Source: Collimonas sp. UBA1456
GTDB taxonomy: Bacteria > Pseudomonadota > Gammaproteobacteria > Burkholderiales > Burkholderiaceae_D
NCBI GenBank assembly: GCA_002325825.1
Contig: DCSW01000007.1
Span: forward strand, 1,232-21,115
Length of the DNA: 19,884 nucleotides
Direction: 5' to 3'
Shown here: one piece after another, positions 1 to 7,923 of the stretch
Numbering within the stretch: the stretch's first letter is position 1
Layout of the letters: the number at the start of each line of letters is the position of its first letter
Made by a program: the position numbers and the translations under genes
Notes under the pieces: model-generated
What the model was told of the DNA's origin: nothing
The model's database searches: none
What the model saw: only the letters and a program-made list of their open reading frames with translations

Positions 1-6
1 GCCATC

Positions 7-772
7 TTAGGCAGAGAAGTGGCCTGTTGACAAGTAGCGGTCGCCACGATCGCAGACGATAAACACAATCGTCGTATTTTCAAGCTATTGAGGAATTCTT
101 AGTACAACGTTACATGCCCCTGCCGCTGAAATTTCGCAGAAAATCTCCTCTTCGCTAGCAAGTCTTCGTGTCAATGATGCATATCTCTGCGTTCTATTCT
201 TTCAGGTATTTGGAGACGCACATGATGGTATGATGGTGTGCCGGTGGTTCCCATTACGCTGAAAATGAGTAATGCGATATTCGGTGTCACACCAACTTTC
301 AGATCTGGTCGTTTCATATTTCCCCAATAGATTATCGAGATTGGCAATTGGTCGAGAATTATGCCTTCGCCATCTTTCTGTATTTTTTCGGCCAGGTCGC
401 GCGCATACTCCATGCCGCCAGTCTTGGGTGTCAGAATGATTTTAGCGCCGTAGACTGCCATGCTCTGGCGTCGTTCCTCCACTCAGATTTTCGGCATCAG
501 CAGCACTATCTTGTGGCCGCGCATCGCCAATGCAATTCCTGTGCTACCGCTGGTGGCTTCGATCAGCGTATCGCAGGGCTTGGTCTGGCAGCGCATTTGA
601 GCATGCTTAATCATAGACAATGCAGGCCGGTCCTTGATCGCACAAGTTGAGTTCTTTCCCTCCATTTTACCCATGAAATATTGTTCTTCTACGTGGCGTC
701 GCTGCCGGAAATGCGCTTCAACTACACCGGAGGTGTATTGCCGATTGTGTCGTCAATAGTCAGATAAGACAT
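7..772 (-). pseudogene. cysM: cysteine synthase B, decayed
   Basis: Remnant of CysM, the PLP enzyme that makes cysteine (or S-sulfocysteine) from O-acetylserine. The start at 772 gives MSYLTIDDTIGNTPPV, followed by an in-frame TAG where the family continues with Q/K-L. A second stop and a frameshift lie near 672-690. The PLP-site region then reads KDRPALSMIKHA and IEATSGSTGIALAM, so the catalytic lysine context IKDRPA is still visible. An in-frame TGA near 483 precedes EERRQSMAVYGAKIIL. After the SMGTTGT phosphate-binding motif the frame is lost again. The C-terminus is recognisable as TRRLASEEEIFCEISAAGA, another stop, then VCDRGDRYLSTGHFSA and the native stop at 7-9. At about 255 codons it is shorter than the usual ~300, so deletions accompany the nonsense and frameshift changes. 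Identification is very secure. Loss of function is certain for this copy; another cysteine synthase could exist elsewhere. Confidence 0.93.
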
Positions 773-967
773 AGTTTGATCAAACGTCTCGTGCAAGATG
801 AGCATTTTAATATGAGACCTTGTTACGCGTATCGAAGCAGGAAAATCCTGACATAGGACTCTTCTGCAGGCATCACAAGTTTCTGCACTGCGATAAATAA
901 TACATACAAAATGCTGCGGCTTGGAGGCCATGGTATGGCGACAAGACCTCTGTCAGCTTACTTTAGC

Positions 968-1328
968 TTAACCGCTGGTTTGGATTGAGGGAAGTGAAGA
1001 GAGCCCATTACTCTTTGCAGTGCTTTTTACAGTATTCTTTTTATTCATCTCGGCACCGTCCTTTGGCTTGCCGTTGACCATCAAACCTACCTGCGATAAT
1101 CGGAATACGCTTTTCTCGCCCCCCGCAATTCGATTTTCAAAATCGGCCCAATTCCTGAAATTACCACCTTTGCTGCGCTCGTCGATAATGCGCCTTGCTT
1201 TCCCGAGACCGATCTCCCTTGATATTGATCGGATCGGCAAGATCGTCTTTGTTCACATCGGCATGGGCCAACGTCAAACTCGCCGCCGCCGTCAATACAC
1301 AAGATACCAGCAGTAATCGTGTAAGCAT
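968..1328 (-). pseudogene. comEA: ComEA-like helix-hairpin-helix protein, one frameshift
   Basis: The start at 1328 opens a clear signal peptide (MLTRLLLVSCVLTAAASL followed by TLAHA) and then DVNKDDLADPINIKG. The reading frame breaks at about 1214-1217, where the helix-hairpin-helix continues in the next frame as IGLGKARRIIDERSKGG, then NWADFENRIAGGEKSVFRL and a lysine-rich tail ending at 968. The family consensus at the break is IKGIGxxKAxAII, so one extra base in AAGGGAGATC explains the shift. Proteins of this family are small exported DNA-binding proteins. True ComEA takes up transforming DNA at the cell surface, and related short proteins are of unknown role. Everything else is intact, so this is a recent lesion or possibly a sequence error. 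It lies between hldA and the cysM remnant, reading in the same direction. Confidence 0.85.
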
Positions 1329-1416
1329 GTCAAATTTCTCACATTGAGATGATGACGATCAAGTATAGCCATCGGGACGAGAGATATTGCAATTCGAACC
1401 ACAAATGAGAATCTGC

Positions 1417-2367
1417 TTAGCCGAGCAACTCCTCGCGGCTGACAGTCGCCGTACCCAGCTTGCCAACCACAATGCCGCCGGCACGATTAGCCAGAGCGAC
1501 AGCATCGGCGATCGGCAATCCGGCACCAAGCATAATCGCCAACGTCGCAATCACAGTGTCGCCGGCACCGGAGACGTCATATACCTCGCGCGCCATGGTT
1601 GGAAAATGCGTAATCTGGTGCGCCGTGTACACGCTCATCCCCTCTTCCGAGCGGGTCAGCAGCAACACTTCCAGTTGCAGCGCCTCGCGCAGTTTTTGTG
1701 CCTTCTCGGTCAACTCGGCTTCACTTTTCCAGCTACCGACAATACGGATCATTTCCGATTTGTTCGGGGTCAGAACGGAGGCACCGACGTAGCGTGAAAA
1801 ATCATCACCTTTCGGATCCACCAGAATACATTTACCCGCTTGCTTGGCGGCAGTGATCATGTCGGCGACATTCACCAGGCTGCCCTTGGTATAGTCGGAC
1901 AGCACAATAACCTGGTATTCCGGGAGCAAGGTGTTGAAGCGAGTCAGCTTGTCACGCAATACAGCGTCGGTCGGCTCCTCTTCGAAATCGATGCGCAGTA
2001 ATTGCTGCTGGCGGCCTATTACACGTAATTTGATGATGGTCGAGATGGATGGATCTCTGGCGAGAAAACTATTGACGCCAATTTCCTCCAGCATGCCATC
2101 CACGGTGTTGCCAGCCTCATCCTGGCCCACCACCCCCAGCAAGCCAGCTGCACCGCCCAGCGTGACGATGTTGCGGGCCACGTTGGCAGCGCCACCCAAG
2201 CGTTCTTCGCGCTTTTCTATCCGCACCACCGGCACCGGCGCTTCCGGCGAAATACGGCTGACATCGCCGAACCAGTAGCGGTCCAGCATGACATCGCCGA
2301 CCACCAGGATCCTTACATTATCTAAGGATGCGGGAATCTTGAAGGATTGTGTATGCATCGTGTTCAT
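1417..2367 (-). CDS. hldA: D-glycero-beta-D-manno-heptose-7-phosphate kinase
   Basis: Phosphorylates D-glycero-D-manno-heptose 7-phosphate at C1 on the way to ADP-heptose for the LPS inner core; cytoplasmic. The 316-residue protein is a single PfkB/ribokinase-fold domain. It shows VVGDVMLDRYWFGDVSRISP (22-41), PEAPVPVV (41-48), GGAANVARN (58-66) and the PfkB C-terminal signature DVSGAGDTVIA, with the presumed catalytic Asp at 270. It stops where the cytidylyl/adenylyltransferase half of bifunctional HldE would begin, so it is the one-domain type (RfaE1/HldA) and needs a separate adenylyltransferase. It starts 5 bases after the ugd stop, so the two genes are probably co-transcribed and coupled. 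A second ATG lies three codons in (MNTMHT), so the exact start is uncertain by nine bases. hldD, often the next gene in betaproteobacteria, is not here. Confidence 0.95.
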   Translation of the reverse strand: MNTMHTQSFKIPASLDNVRILVVGDVMLDRYWFGDVSRISPEAPVPVVRIEKREERLGGAANVARNIVTLGGAAGLLGVVGQDEAGNTVDGMLEEIGVNSFLARDPSISTIIKLRVIGRQQQLLRIDFEEEPTDAVLRDKLTRFNTLLPEYQVIVLSDYTKGSLVNVADMITAAKQAGKCILVDPKGDDFSRYVGASVLTPNKSEMIRIVGSWKSEAELTEKAQKLREALQLEVLLLTRSEEGMSVYTAHQITHFPTMAREVYDVSGAGDTVIATLAIMLGAGLPIADAVALANRAGGIVVGKLGTATVSREELLG

Positions 2368-2372
2368 GGTAT

Positions 2373-3755
2373 TTACTCGCGCACCAGGACGGAACGGCCG
2401 ATGCCGTAATACTCGAAACCGATGTCGCGCATCACCAGCGGTTCATACAAATTACGACCGTCGAACACGATCGGCACCTTGAGGTGGGCCTTGACCTGAT
2501 CAAAATCCGGACTGCGGAAAATTTTCCATTCCGTGACGATGATCAACGCATCTGCATCCTGCAGCGCATCCATCTGGTTATCGCAAAATCGGATCCGTTG
2601 CAGCACCGTGGGATCGTCCATAAAGTCGAGCGCCAGCACGCGCTGCGCCTCAGCCATCGCAACCGGATCATGCGCCGTCACCGTGGCACCGCGGTCGATC
2701 AATTCGCGCAACAGTACCCGCGAAGGCGCCTCGCGCATATCGTCGGTATTCGGCTTGAACGCCAGCCCCCACAGTGCAAAATGTTTGCCACTCAGATCCA
2801 GTCCGAAGCGCTCGACAATCTTTTGACCGAGCACGTGCTTTTGATGATTATTGACCTGCTCGACGGCACGCAGAATCAGCAGTTCCTGGCCGTAGTCATG
2901 TGCAGTTCGCTCCAGCGCTTGCACGTCCTTGGGGAAGCAGGAGCCGCCATAGCCACAACCAGCGTACAAGAAGCTGTAACCAATGCGCGGATCGGAGCCG
3001 ATGCCGTGGCGCACGGCATCGATATCGGCACCCACCTTGTCGGCCAGGTTGGCCAGTTCGTTCATTAACGAAATACGCGTAGCCAACATGGCGTTGGCCG
3101 CATATTTGGTGAATTCCGCGGAGCGCACATCCATCCAGTAGGTACGTTCGTGATTACGATTGAACGGCAGGTACAACTGCTTCATCAGTGCGTGCGCCTG
3201 CTGTCCCTGCGGACTATCGTCGCAGCCGATGACAATACGATCAGGCCGCATGAAATCCTCGATCGCGGCACCTTCTTTCAGGAATTCCGGATTCGAGACG
3301 ACGGAAAACTGGACCGGCTCGCCGCTCAGTTTTCGTGCCTCCAGCTCGGCCTGGATCACCTCACTGACACTGTCTGCGGTGCCTACCGGGACCGTCGATT
3401 TATCAACGATTACCTTGAAGCCGTTCATGTATTTACCTATGTTGGCAGCGGCCGCTAACACATATTGCAGGCAGGCGGAACCATCTACATCCGGCGGCGT
3501 ACCGACTGCAATGAACTGGATCTGTCCATGCGCAACGCTAGCGGCGATGTCGGTAGAAAAATGTAGACGTCCGGCATCACGATTATAACTGACGATCTCC
3601 GCCAGACCCGGCTCGTGAATCGGAATGCCGCCGCTGTTGAGAGTGGCAATCTTACGTTCATCAAGGTCCAGACAAAATACATCGTTACCCAATTCTGCTA
3701 GGCAAGCGCCTGTAACCAAACCAACATAACCGCTGCCGATAATAGTAATTTTCAT
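2373..3755 (-). CDS. ugd: UDP-glucose 6-dehydrogenase
   Basis: Oxidises UDP-glucose to UDP-glucuronate with two NAD+, feeding capsule, exopolysaccharide or lipid A aminoarabinose synthesis; cytoplasmic. The 460-residue protein has the N-terminal NAD site GSGYVGLVTGACLAELGN (7-24). It also has NPEFLKEG (155-162) and FTKYAANAM (215-223) with Lys217 and Asn221, and GCGYGGSCFPKD (266-277) with the catalytic Cys273. The C-terminal UDP-binding domain includes GLAFKPNTDDMREAPS. The start is MKITIIGSGYVGL at 3755, preceded by GGA about eight bases upstream. The open frame runs 81 codons further upstream, but that stretch overlaps the end of lapB and resembles nothing, so it is not part of the gene. 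It precedes hldA by 5 bases. Length and all key residues are normal for the family. Confidence 0.96.
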   Translation of the reverse strand: MKITIIGSGYVGLVTGACLAELGNDVFCLDLDERKIATLNSGGIPIHEPGLAEIVSYNRDAGRLHFSTDIAASVAHGQIQFIAVGTPPDVDGSACLQYVLAAAANIGKYMNGFKVIVDKSTVPVGTADSVSEVIQAELEARKLSGEPVQFSVVSNPEFLKEGAAIEDFMRPDRIVIGCDDSPQGQQAHALMKQLYLPFNRNHERTYWMDVRSAEFTKYAANAMLATRISLMNELANLADKVGADIDAVRHGIGSDPRIGYSFLYAGCGYGGSCFPKDVQALERTAHDYGQELLILRAVEQVNNHQKHVLGQKIVERFGLDLSGKHFALWGLAFKPNTDDMREAPSRVLLRELIDRGATVTAHDPVAMAEAQRVLALDFMDDPTVLQRIRFCDNQMDALQDADALIIVTEWKIFRSPDFDQVKAHLKVPIVFDGRNLYEPLVMRDIGFEYYGIGRSVLVRE

Positions 3756-3799
3756 GTTATTCCGTAGTGCCGTTTTTCTGTGCAGTTCAACCGAATGTA

Positions 3800-3822
3800 G
3801 AGTGGGCACATCGTGCCCACTC
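3800..3822. repeat. perfect 10-bp inverted repeat in the lapB-ugd gap
   Basis: The arms gagtgggcac (3800-3809) and gtgcccactc (3813-3822) pair perfectly around a 3-base loop. It lies in the 140-base gap between the lapB stop and the ugd start. No T-run follows on either strand, so it is not a standard intrinsic terminator. The short tag atgtag just outside the left arm also pairs with ctacat at 3832-3837. A dispersed palindromic (REP-like) repeat, an mRNA-stabilising hairpin or an operator are all possible. Confidence 0.6.
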
Positions 3823-3895
3823 GCGAACTCACTACATGTACATCCTTTATTAAGGTCACGCATGGGCAGAAAATCTGATCCACCCCACATTAAAA

Positions 3896-5071
3896 TTAAT
3901 TCATGATGTTCAATTCTTCTGTCCGGCGCGGCGGATAAGTTTCCCAACGGCTGCAACCCGGGCACTGCCAATAAAACTGGCGTGCCTTGAAGCCGCAATG
4001 GCTACACTGGTAGCGCGCCAGCTTCTGCGTGTATTCGTGCACCAAATTCTTGACTACGGAAAGCTCGGAGTGCATTTCCGGCGTAATCTTCATCAGCCGT
4101 GCCTCGAGTAATTTATTCAGTCCCAATAGGGTCGGCATACGTCGCAATTCATTACCGACAAGTTGATTGATCGCGTCAACGCCATCTAGCTCAAGCACTG
4201 CCTTGAATACCACCTCCAGCAAGTCAATTGAAGAAGCCTCAGCCAAATAGGAGCGCAGCAGGTTGACGGCTTCACGGGGCCTGCCAACGTCACGGTAACC
4301 ATCCATCAGGCGCTGTGCCACCAACGCCACGTGCAATACACTTTGCTGCTCGACCCGACGCCAGACTTGTAATGCCATCTCAACCTCACCCTTGGCCAAA
4401 TGAGCGTCGCCCAGCAGCATAGTGGCACGTACGCTGTTACGATCGTTACTCAAGGCTTTTTGGAGCAAAGACATCGCATCTTCGGGGTGGCCGTCGACTA
4501 GTTCATCCTGGGCCAGCTCGCAATAGAACTGGGCGATTTCCTTGTGCCGCCCACCGGCATCCGATTGTTGCAACGTCTGCGCCGCTTCGATCGCGCGTAG
4601 CCATTCCTTTTCTCGCTGGTAAATTTCCAGCAGTGCGCGGCCTGCCTGAGCACCGTACTGGGTGCCGGCCAACAGATTAAAACTTTCTTCGGCACGATCC
4701 AGCAAGCCGGCCTTTAGGTAATCCCGCCCCAATTCATATTGCGCATGCATGCGATGTTCTTGCGCCAGGTCCGGCCGCGCCAGCAGGTTCTGGTGAACCC
4801 GGATCGCACGTTCTGTCTCACCGCGCCGGCGAAACAAATTACCGAGAGCGAAATGCAGCTCGGCGGTTTCCGGATCAAGTTTGACGATTTCGATGAAGGC
4901 GTCAATCGCCTTATCAGGTTGCTCGTTAAGCAGGAAATTCAAGCCCTTGAAATATCCTTTGGGTAAGCTGCGTGATTCAGATACCAATTGATTAATATCG
5001 ACCCGTGCGGCAATCCAGCCTAATCCAAAAAAGACCGGGATACTGAGTAACCACCAAATTTCAAATTCCAT
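3896..5071 (-). CDS. lapB: lipopolysaccharide assembly protein B (TPR, rubredoxin-like)
   Basis: In E. coli LapB (YciM) is an inner-membrane protein that controls LPS synthesis by promoting FtsH degradation of LpxC and helps couple LPS assembly steps. This 391-residue protein has the full architecture. An N-terminal membrane anchor spans about residues 5-22 (WWLLSIPVFFGLGWIAARVD). A run of TPR repeats covers roughly 40-330, with units such as AELHFALGNLFRRRGETERA and LGRDYLKAGLLDRAEESF. The C-terminal zinc ribbon has Cys356, Cys359, Cys370 and Cys373 (CSHCGF and CPGCSRW). The length matches the E. coli protein. No clear ribosome-binding site precedes the start at 5071. Its usual partner lapA, immediately upstream, is a pseudogene. 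Downstream, ugd follows after 140 bases. Confidence 0.95.
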   Translation of the reverse strand: MEFEIWWLLSIPVFFGLGWIAARVDINQLVSESRSLPKGYFKGLNFLLNEQPDKAIDAFIEIVKLDPETAELHFALGNLFRRRGETERAIRVHQNLLARPDLAQEHRMHAQYELGRDYLKAGLLDRAEESFNLLAGTQYGAQAGRALLEIYQREKEWLRAIEAAQTLQQSDAGGRHKEIAQFYCELAQDELVDGHPEDAMSLLQKALSNDRNSVRATMLLGDAHLAKGEVEMALQVWRRVEQQSVLHVALVAQRLMDGYRDVGRPREAVNLLRSYLAEASSIDLLEVVFKAVLELDGVDAINQLVGNELRRMPTLLGLNKLLEARLMKITPEMHSELSVVKNLVHEYTQKLARYQCSHCGFKARQFYWQCPGCSRWETYPPRRTEELNIMN

Positions 5072-5185
5072 ACGGGTTTGTGATGTGCTTTATACGTGAC
5101 TTGAGATAGCGGAGGAATGCCTGACAATGAAACCCTGGCGTTTCTGCTCGTAACGGCAACGCCGCAAGTTCCATACTTGCTGGAA

Positions 5186-5497
5186 TTATATATTCTTGAT
5201 GCTGTCCGGTTGAGCTGCTTGTGATTGCACCAGACGCTGTGCTTCCTGTTCTTTCTGTATCGTGGCCACCAACTTTTTGGTTTTCTATGCATTACGACGA
5301 TGATGGAATACTGCGGATACCATTGCCAGCACACCTAAAATCGAGCCGAAGACAAAAATCCGAGCAGAAACAATACCAGTGGACCAATCTGCCTCACGCC
5401 AGAAAAACTACAATTCGACATTACTCTTGTTTTGCAATGAAAATTCGGAAAACATGATAAATAGCAGGATCGATAAAATTTTGGAAATAATTTTCAT
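5186..5497 (-). pseudogene. lapA: lipopolysaccharide assembly protein A, decayed
   Basis: Remnant of the small membrane protein LapA (DUF1049). The start at 5497 gives MKIISKILSILLFIMFSEFS then LQNKSNVEL and an in-frame TAG. After a frame change IGPLVLFLLGFLSS is readable, and after another SILGVLAMVSAVFHHRRNA, a second TAG, then a coiled segment TIQKEQEAQRLVQSQAAQ and the native end PDSIKNI. The two hydrophobic segments, the basic turn and the coiled tail are all in family order, and the total of about 104 codons is the normal length. The gene is therefore inactivated by small changes rather than by a large deletion. It sits in the conserved ihfB-lapA-lapB order, 114 bases before lapB. The recognition is strong although no single frame is long. 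Confidence 0.88.
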
Positions 5498-5639
5498 TAT
5501 ACTTTTTACGTTTGATTTAGTAAAAATTACTTAGCTAAGCTGGACCGGTAGTTTGCATTCTTTATTATTATTACCATTCTTGCAAACTTATAACCACCAT
5601 ATGCACAATATTGACGTCAAATAGTGCGATTTTGTATGT

Positions 5640-5667
5640 AAAAAAACGGCATCCGCAGATGCCGTTT
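5640..5667 (-). terminator. intrinsic terminator after ihfB
   Basis: Read on the minus strand, the arms aaacggcatc and gatgccgttt form a 10-bp stem around the loop tgcg, and the transcript continues into a run of seven U. It lies 18 bases past the ihfB stop. It should end the rpsA-ihfB transcript, so lapB would need its own promoter in the AT-rich stretch 5498-5639. Confidence 0.9.
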
Positions 5668-5684
5668 CGATTTGCACTCACAAC

Positions 5685-5990
5685 TCAGTCTTCTTGAATC
5701 GGTTGCCAGTCCATCGCGTCGACTCGTTCACGCAATTCCTTGCCAGGCTTGAAATGCGGCACCCGTTTCTTAGGAACCATCACTTTTTCGCCGGACTTTG
5801 GATTGCGACCGATACGCGGCGGCCTGCGATTCAACGCAAAACTACCAAAACCACGAATCTCGATGCGTTGGCCGGTCGCCAGCGCATCCGTCATTGCATC
5901 GAGTATGGTTTTGACCGCATTATCCGTATCTTTAGCTACCAGTTGCGGATAACACTCGGCCAAGCGGGCAATCAGCTCCGACTTTGTCAT
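5685..5990 (-). CDS. ihfB: integration host factor subunit beta
   Basis: One half of the IHF heterodimer, which bends DNA by more than 160 degrees at specific sites and acts in transcription, replication and recombination. The 101-residue protein begins MTKSELIARLAECYPQL and carries the DNA-binding arm RIEIRGFGSFALNRRPP (42-58) and GRNPKSGEKV (61-70). Pro64 sits at the position that intercalates into DNA. Length and motifs are standard for IHF-beta rather than HU. It starts 24 bases after the rpsA stop with a weak GAG ribosome site, and the rpsA-ihfB order is conserved in proteobacteria. A strong terminator follows. Confidence 0.96.
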   Translation of the reverse strand: MTKSELIARLAECYPQLVAKDTDNAVKTILDAMTDALATGQRIEIRGFGSFALNRRPPRIGRNPKSGEKVMVPKKRVPHFKPGKELRERVDAMDWQPIQED

Positions 5991-6014
5991 TAGCTTTACT
6001 CGCTTAGTCGCTGC

Positions 6015-7733
6015 TCAGTTCTTGTTGTCGAGCTTTGCCTTTAACAGTGCACCGAGACTGGTCGTACCTGAAGCAGCATTAGAGTCGGAAGCAGAAGACA
6101 GCTTCTGCATTGCTTCCTGGATTTCAACATTGTCTTTCGCCTTGATCGACAGCTGGATGCTGCGAGCCTTGCGATCGATGTTGATGACCATAGTTTCGAT
6201 AGTATCACCAACCTTCAGATGCGTACCGGCATCCTCCACGCGATCGCGGGAGATTTCCGAAGCGCGCAGGTAGCCTTCGATCTCATCCGACAACTGGATC
6301 ACTGCGCCCTTAGGTTCGACTGACTTGACCGTACCGGAAATCAGTGCGCCCTTGTCGTTCATTACAGCGAAGTTGTTAAATGGATCACCTTCCAGTTGCT
6401 TGATACCCAAGGAAACACGCTCACGCTCAACGTCGATTGCCAAAACGATGGCTTCCAGCTCGGCACCCTTCTTGAAGCGACGAACGGCTTCTTCGCCGGT
6501 TTCAGTCCAGGATAGATCCGACAGATGCACCAGACCGTCGATGTTGCCGGCCAAGCCAATGAACACGCCGAAGTCAGTGATCGATTTGATCGCGCCCTTA
6601 ACTTTGTCGCCCTTCTTGTGAGTAACAGCGAAATCGTCCCAAGGATTAGCCCTACATTGCTTCATACCCAGACTAATACGGCGGCGGTCTTCATCGATTT
6701 CTAGAACCATGATTTCAACTTCGTCACCCAGTTGGACAACCTTGTTTGGCGCCACGTTTTTGTTGGTCCAATCCATTTCGGAAACGTGGACCAGGCCTTC
6801 GATACCTTGTTCGACTTCAACGAATGCGCCGTAGTCGGTGAGATTAGTGACTTTACCGAACAGACGGGTGCTTTGTGGGTAACGACGCGACAGACCAATC
6901 CAAGGATCATCGCCCAGTTGCTTAACGCCCAGGGAAACGCGATTCTTTTCTTGATCGTACTTCAGAACCTTGGCAGTGATCTCTTGACCAACTGTCAGCA
7001 CTTCCGAAGGATGACGCACACGACGCCATGCAAGATCGGTGATGTGCAACAGACCATCGATACCGCCCAGATCCACGAATGCACCGTAGTCGGTGATGTT
7101 TTTGACCACACCGGTCACGGTGGTGCCTTCTTTCAGAATTTCCATCAGCTTTTGGCGCTCTTCGCCCATCGAAGCTTCGATAACTGCACGACGCGACAAC
7201 ACAACATTGTTACGCTTGCGATCGAGCTTGATGACCTTGAATTCCATGGTCTTGCCTTCGAACGGCGTAGTGTCCTTGACCGGACGAGTATCGACCAGCG
7301 AACCCGGCAGGAAGGCACGGATGCCGTTGGTCAGAACAGTCAGGCCGCCCTTGACCTTGCCGTTGACAGTACCAATAACGACCTCGCCGGACTCCATCGC
7401 TTTTTCCAGCGAGAGCCACGATGCAAGACGCTTGGCCTTGTCGCGCGACAGAATAGTGTCGCCGAAACCGTTTTCTAGCGATTCGATGGCGACGGAGATG
7501 AAATCGCCGACAGCTACTTCGAGTTCACCGTTGTCATTTTTGAATTCTTCGATTGGAATGAAGGCTTCGGACTTGAGGCCAGCGTTGACGATAACGAAGT
7601 TATGATCAAGGCGCACAACTTCAGCAGAAATCACTTCACCAGAACGCATGTCTTGACGTGACAGCGATTCTTCAAACAGCGCGGCAAATTCATTGGCGCC
7701 GACAGATGCAGGGGACAGAACAGTGATGGACAT
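6015..7733 (-). CDS. rpsA: 30S ribosomal protein S1
   Basis: S1 binds mRNA on the 30S subunit and helps recruit and unfold messages. The 572-residue protein holds six S1 (OB-fold) repeats at roughly 31-101, 117-182, 203-271, 288-358, 375-445 and 462-532. Typical repeat signatures include KNITDYGAFVDLGGIDGLLH and SITDFGVFIGLAGNIDGLVH. The first two repeats are more divergent, as is normal for the ribosome-binding half. The start at 7733 (MSITVLSPASVGANEFAALF) matches betaproteobacterial S1; the frame is open for 20 more codons upstream but without family similarity. No good Shine-Dalgarno precedes the start, which also holds for E. coli rpsA, where translation is autoregulated. Upstream cmk is 190 bases away, and ihfB follows closely. 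Confidence 0.96.
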   Translation of the reverse strand: MSITVLSPASVGANEFAALFEESLSRQDMRSGEVISAEVVRLDHNFVIVNAGLKSEAFIPIEEFKNDNGELEVAVGDFISVAIESLENGFGDTILSRDKAKRLASWLSLEKAMESGEVVIGTVNGKVKGGLTVLTNGIRAFLPGSLVDTRPVKDTTPFEGKTMEFKVIKLDRKRNNVVLSRRAVIEASMGEERQKLMEILKEGTTVTGVVKNITDYGAFVDLGGIDGLLHITDLAWRRVRHPSEVLTVGQEITAKVLKYDQEKNRVSLGVKQLGDDPWIGLSRRYPQSTRLFGKVTNLTDYGAFVEVEQGIEGLVHVSEMDWTNKNVAPNKVVQLGDEVEIMVLEIDEDRRRISLGMKQCRANPWDDFAVTHKKGDKVKGAIKSITDFGVFIGLAGNIDGLVHLSDLSWTETGEEAVRRFKKGAELEAIVLAIDVERERVSLGIKQLEGDPFNNFAVMNDKGALISGTVKSVEPKGAVIQLSDEIEGYLRASEISRDRVEDAGTHLKVGDTIETMVINIDRKARSIQLSIKAKDNVEIQEAMQKLSSASDSNAASGTTSLGALLKAKLDNKN

Positions 7734-7814
7734 AGTTTCGACTAGTTGACAGTATTGCCGCGCAATGCAACTACTCAGACAGTAGGCGGTCAATATTGGA
7801 TTAGGTTTTTCAAC

Positions 7815-7843
7815 GTTCGATCAGATTGTGCATCAGATCGAAC
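7815..7843 (-). promoter_or_regulatory. rpsA: inverted repeat in the rpsA leader region
   Basis: The arms gttcgatc (7815-7822) and gatcgaac (7836-7843) pair over 8 bases around a 13-base loop. The motif atctgat also occurs twice as a direct repeat in the same stretch. It lies 82 bases upstream of the rpsA start. No U-run follows on the rpsA strand, so it is not a terminator of cmk. In E. coli the rpsA leader folds into hairpins used for S1 autoregulation, and this element could play that part. Function is inferred. Confidence 0.45.
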
Positions 7844-7923
7844 ACCAAGGTGATGCAAAAAATAACGCGCTTAGCTCTGCATGAGGCCAAACGCCTGGAA
7901 CAATAGCATAAAACAATTTCTAC

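Noticed and set aside
2349..3068. Long plus-strand open frame opposite ugd (and similar ones opposite rpsA, aroA and gyrA)
   Set aside because: These are antisense shadows of strongly conserved genes, with no ribosome sites or recognisable products.
3756..3998. 81-codon N-terminal extension of ugd
   Set aside because: It overlaps the 3' end of lapB, has no family similarity, and MKITIIGSGYVGL with a GGA ribosome site is the obvious start.
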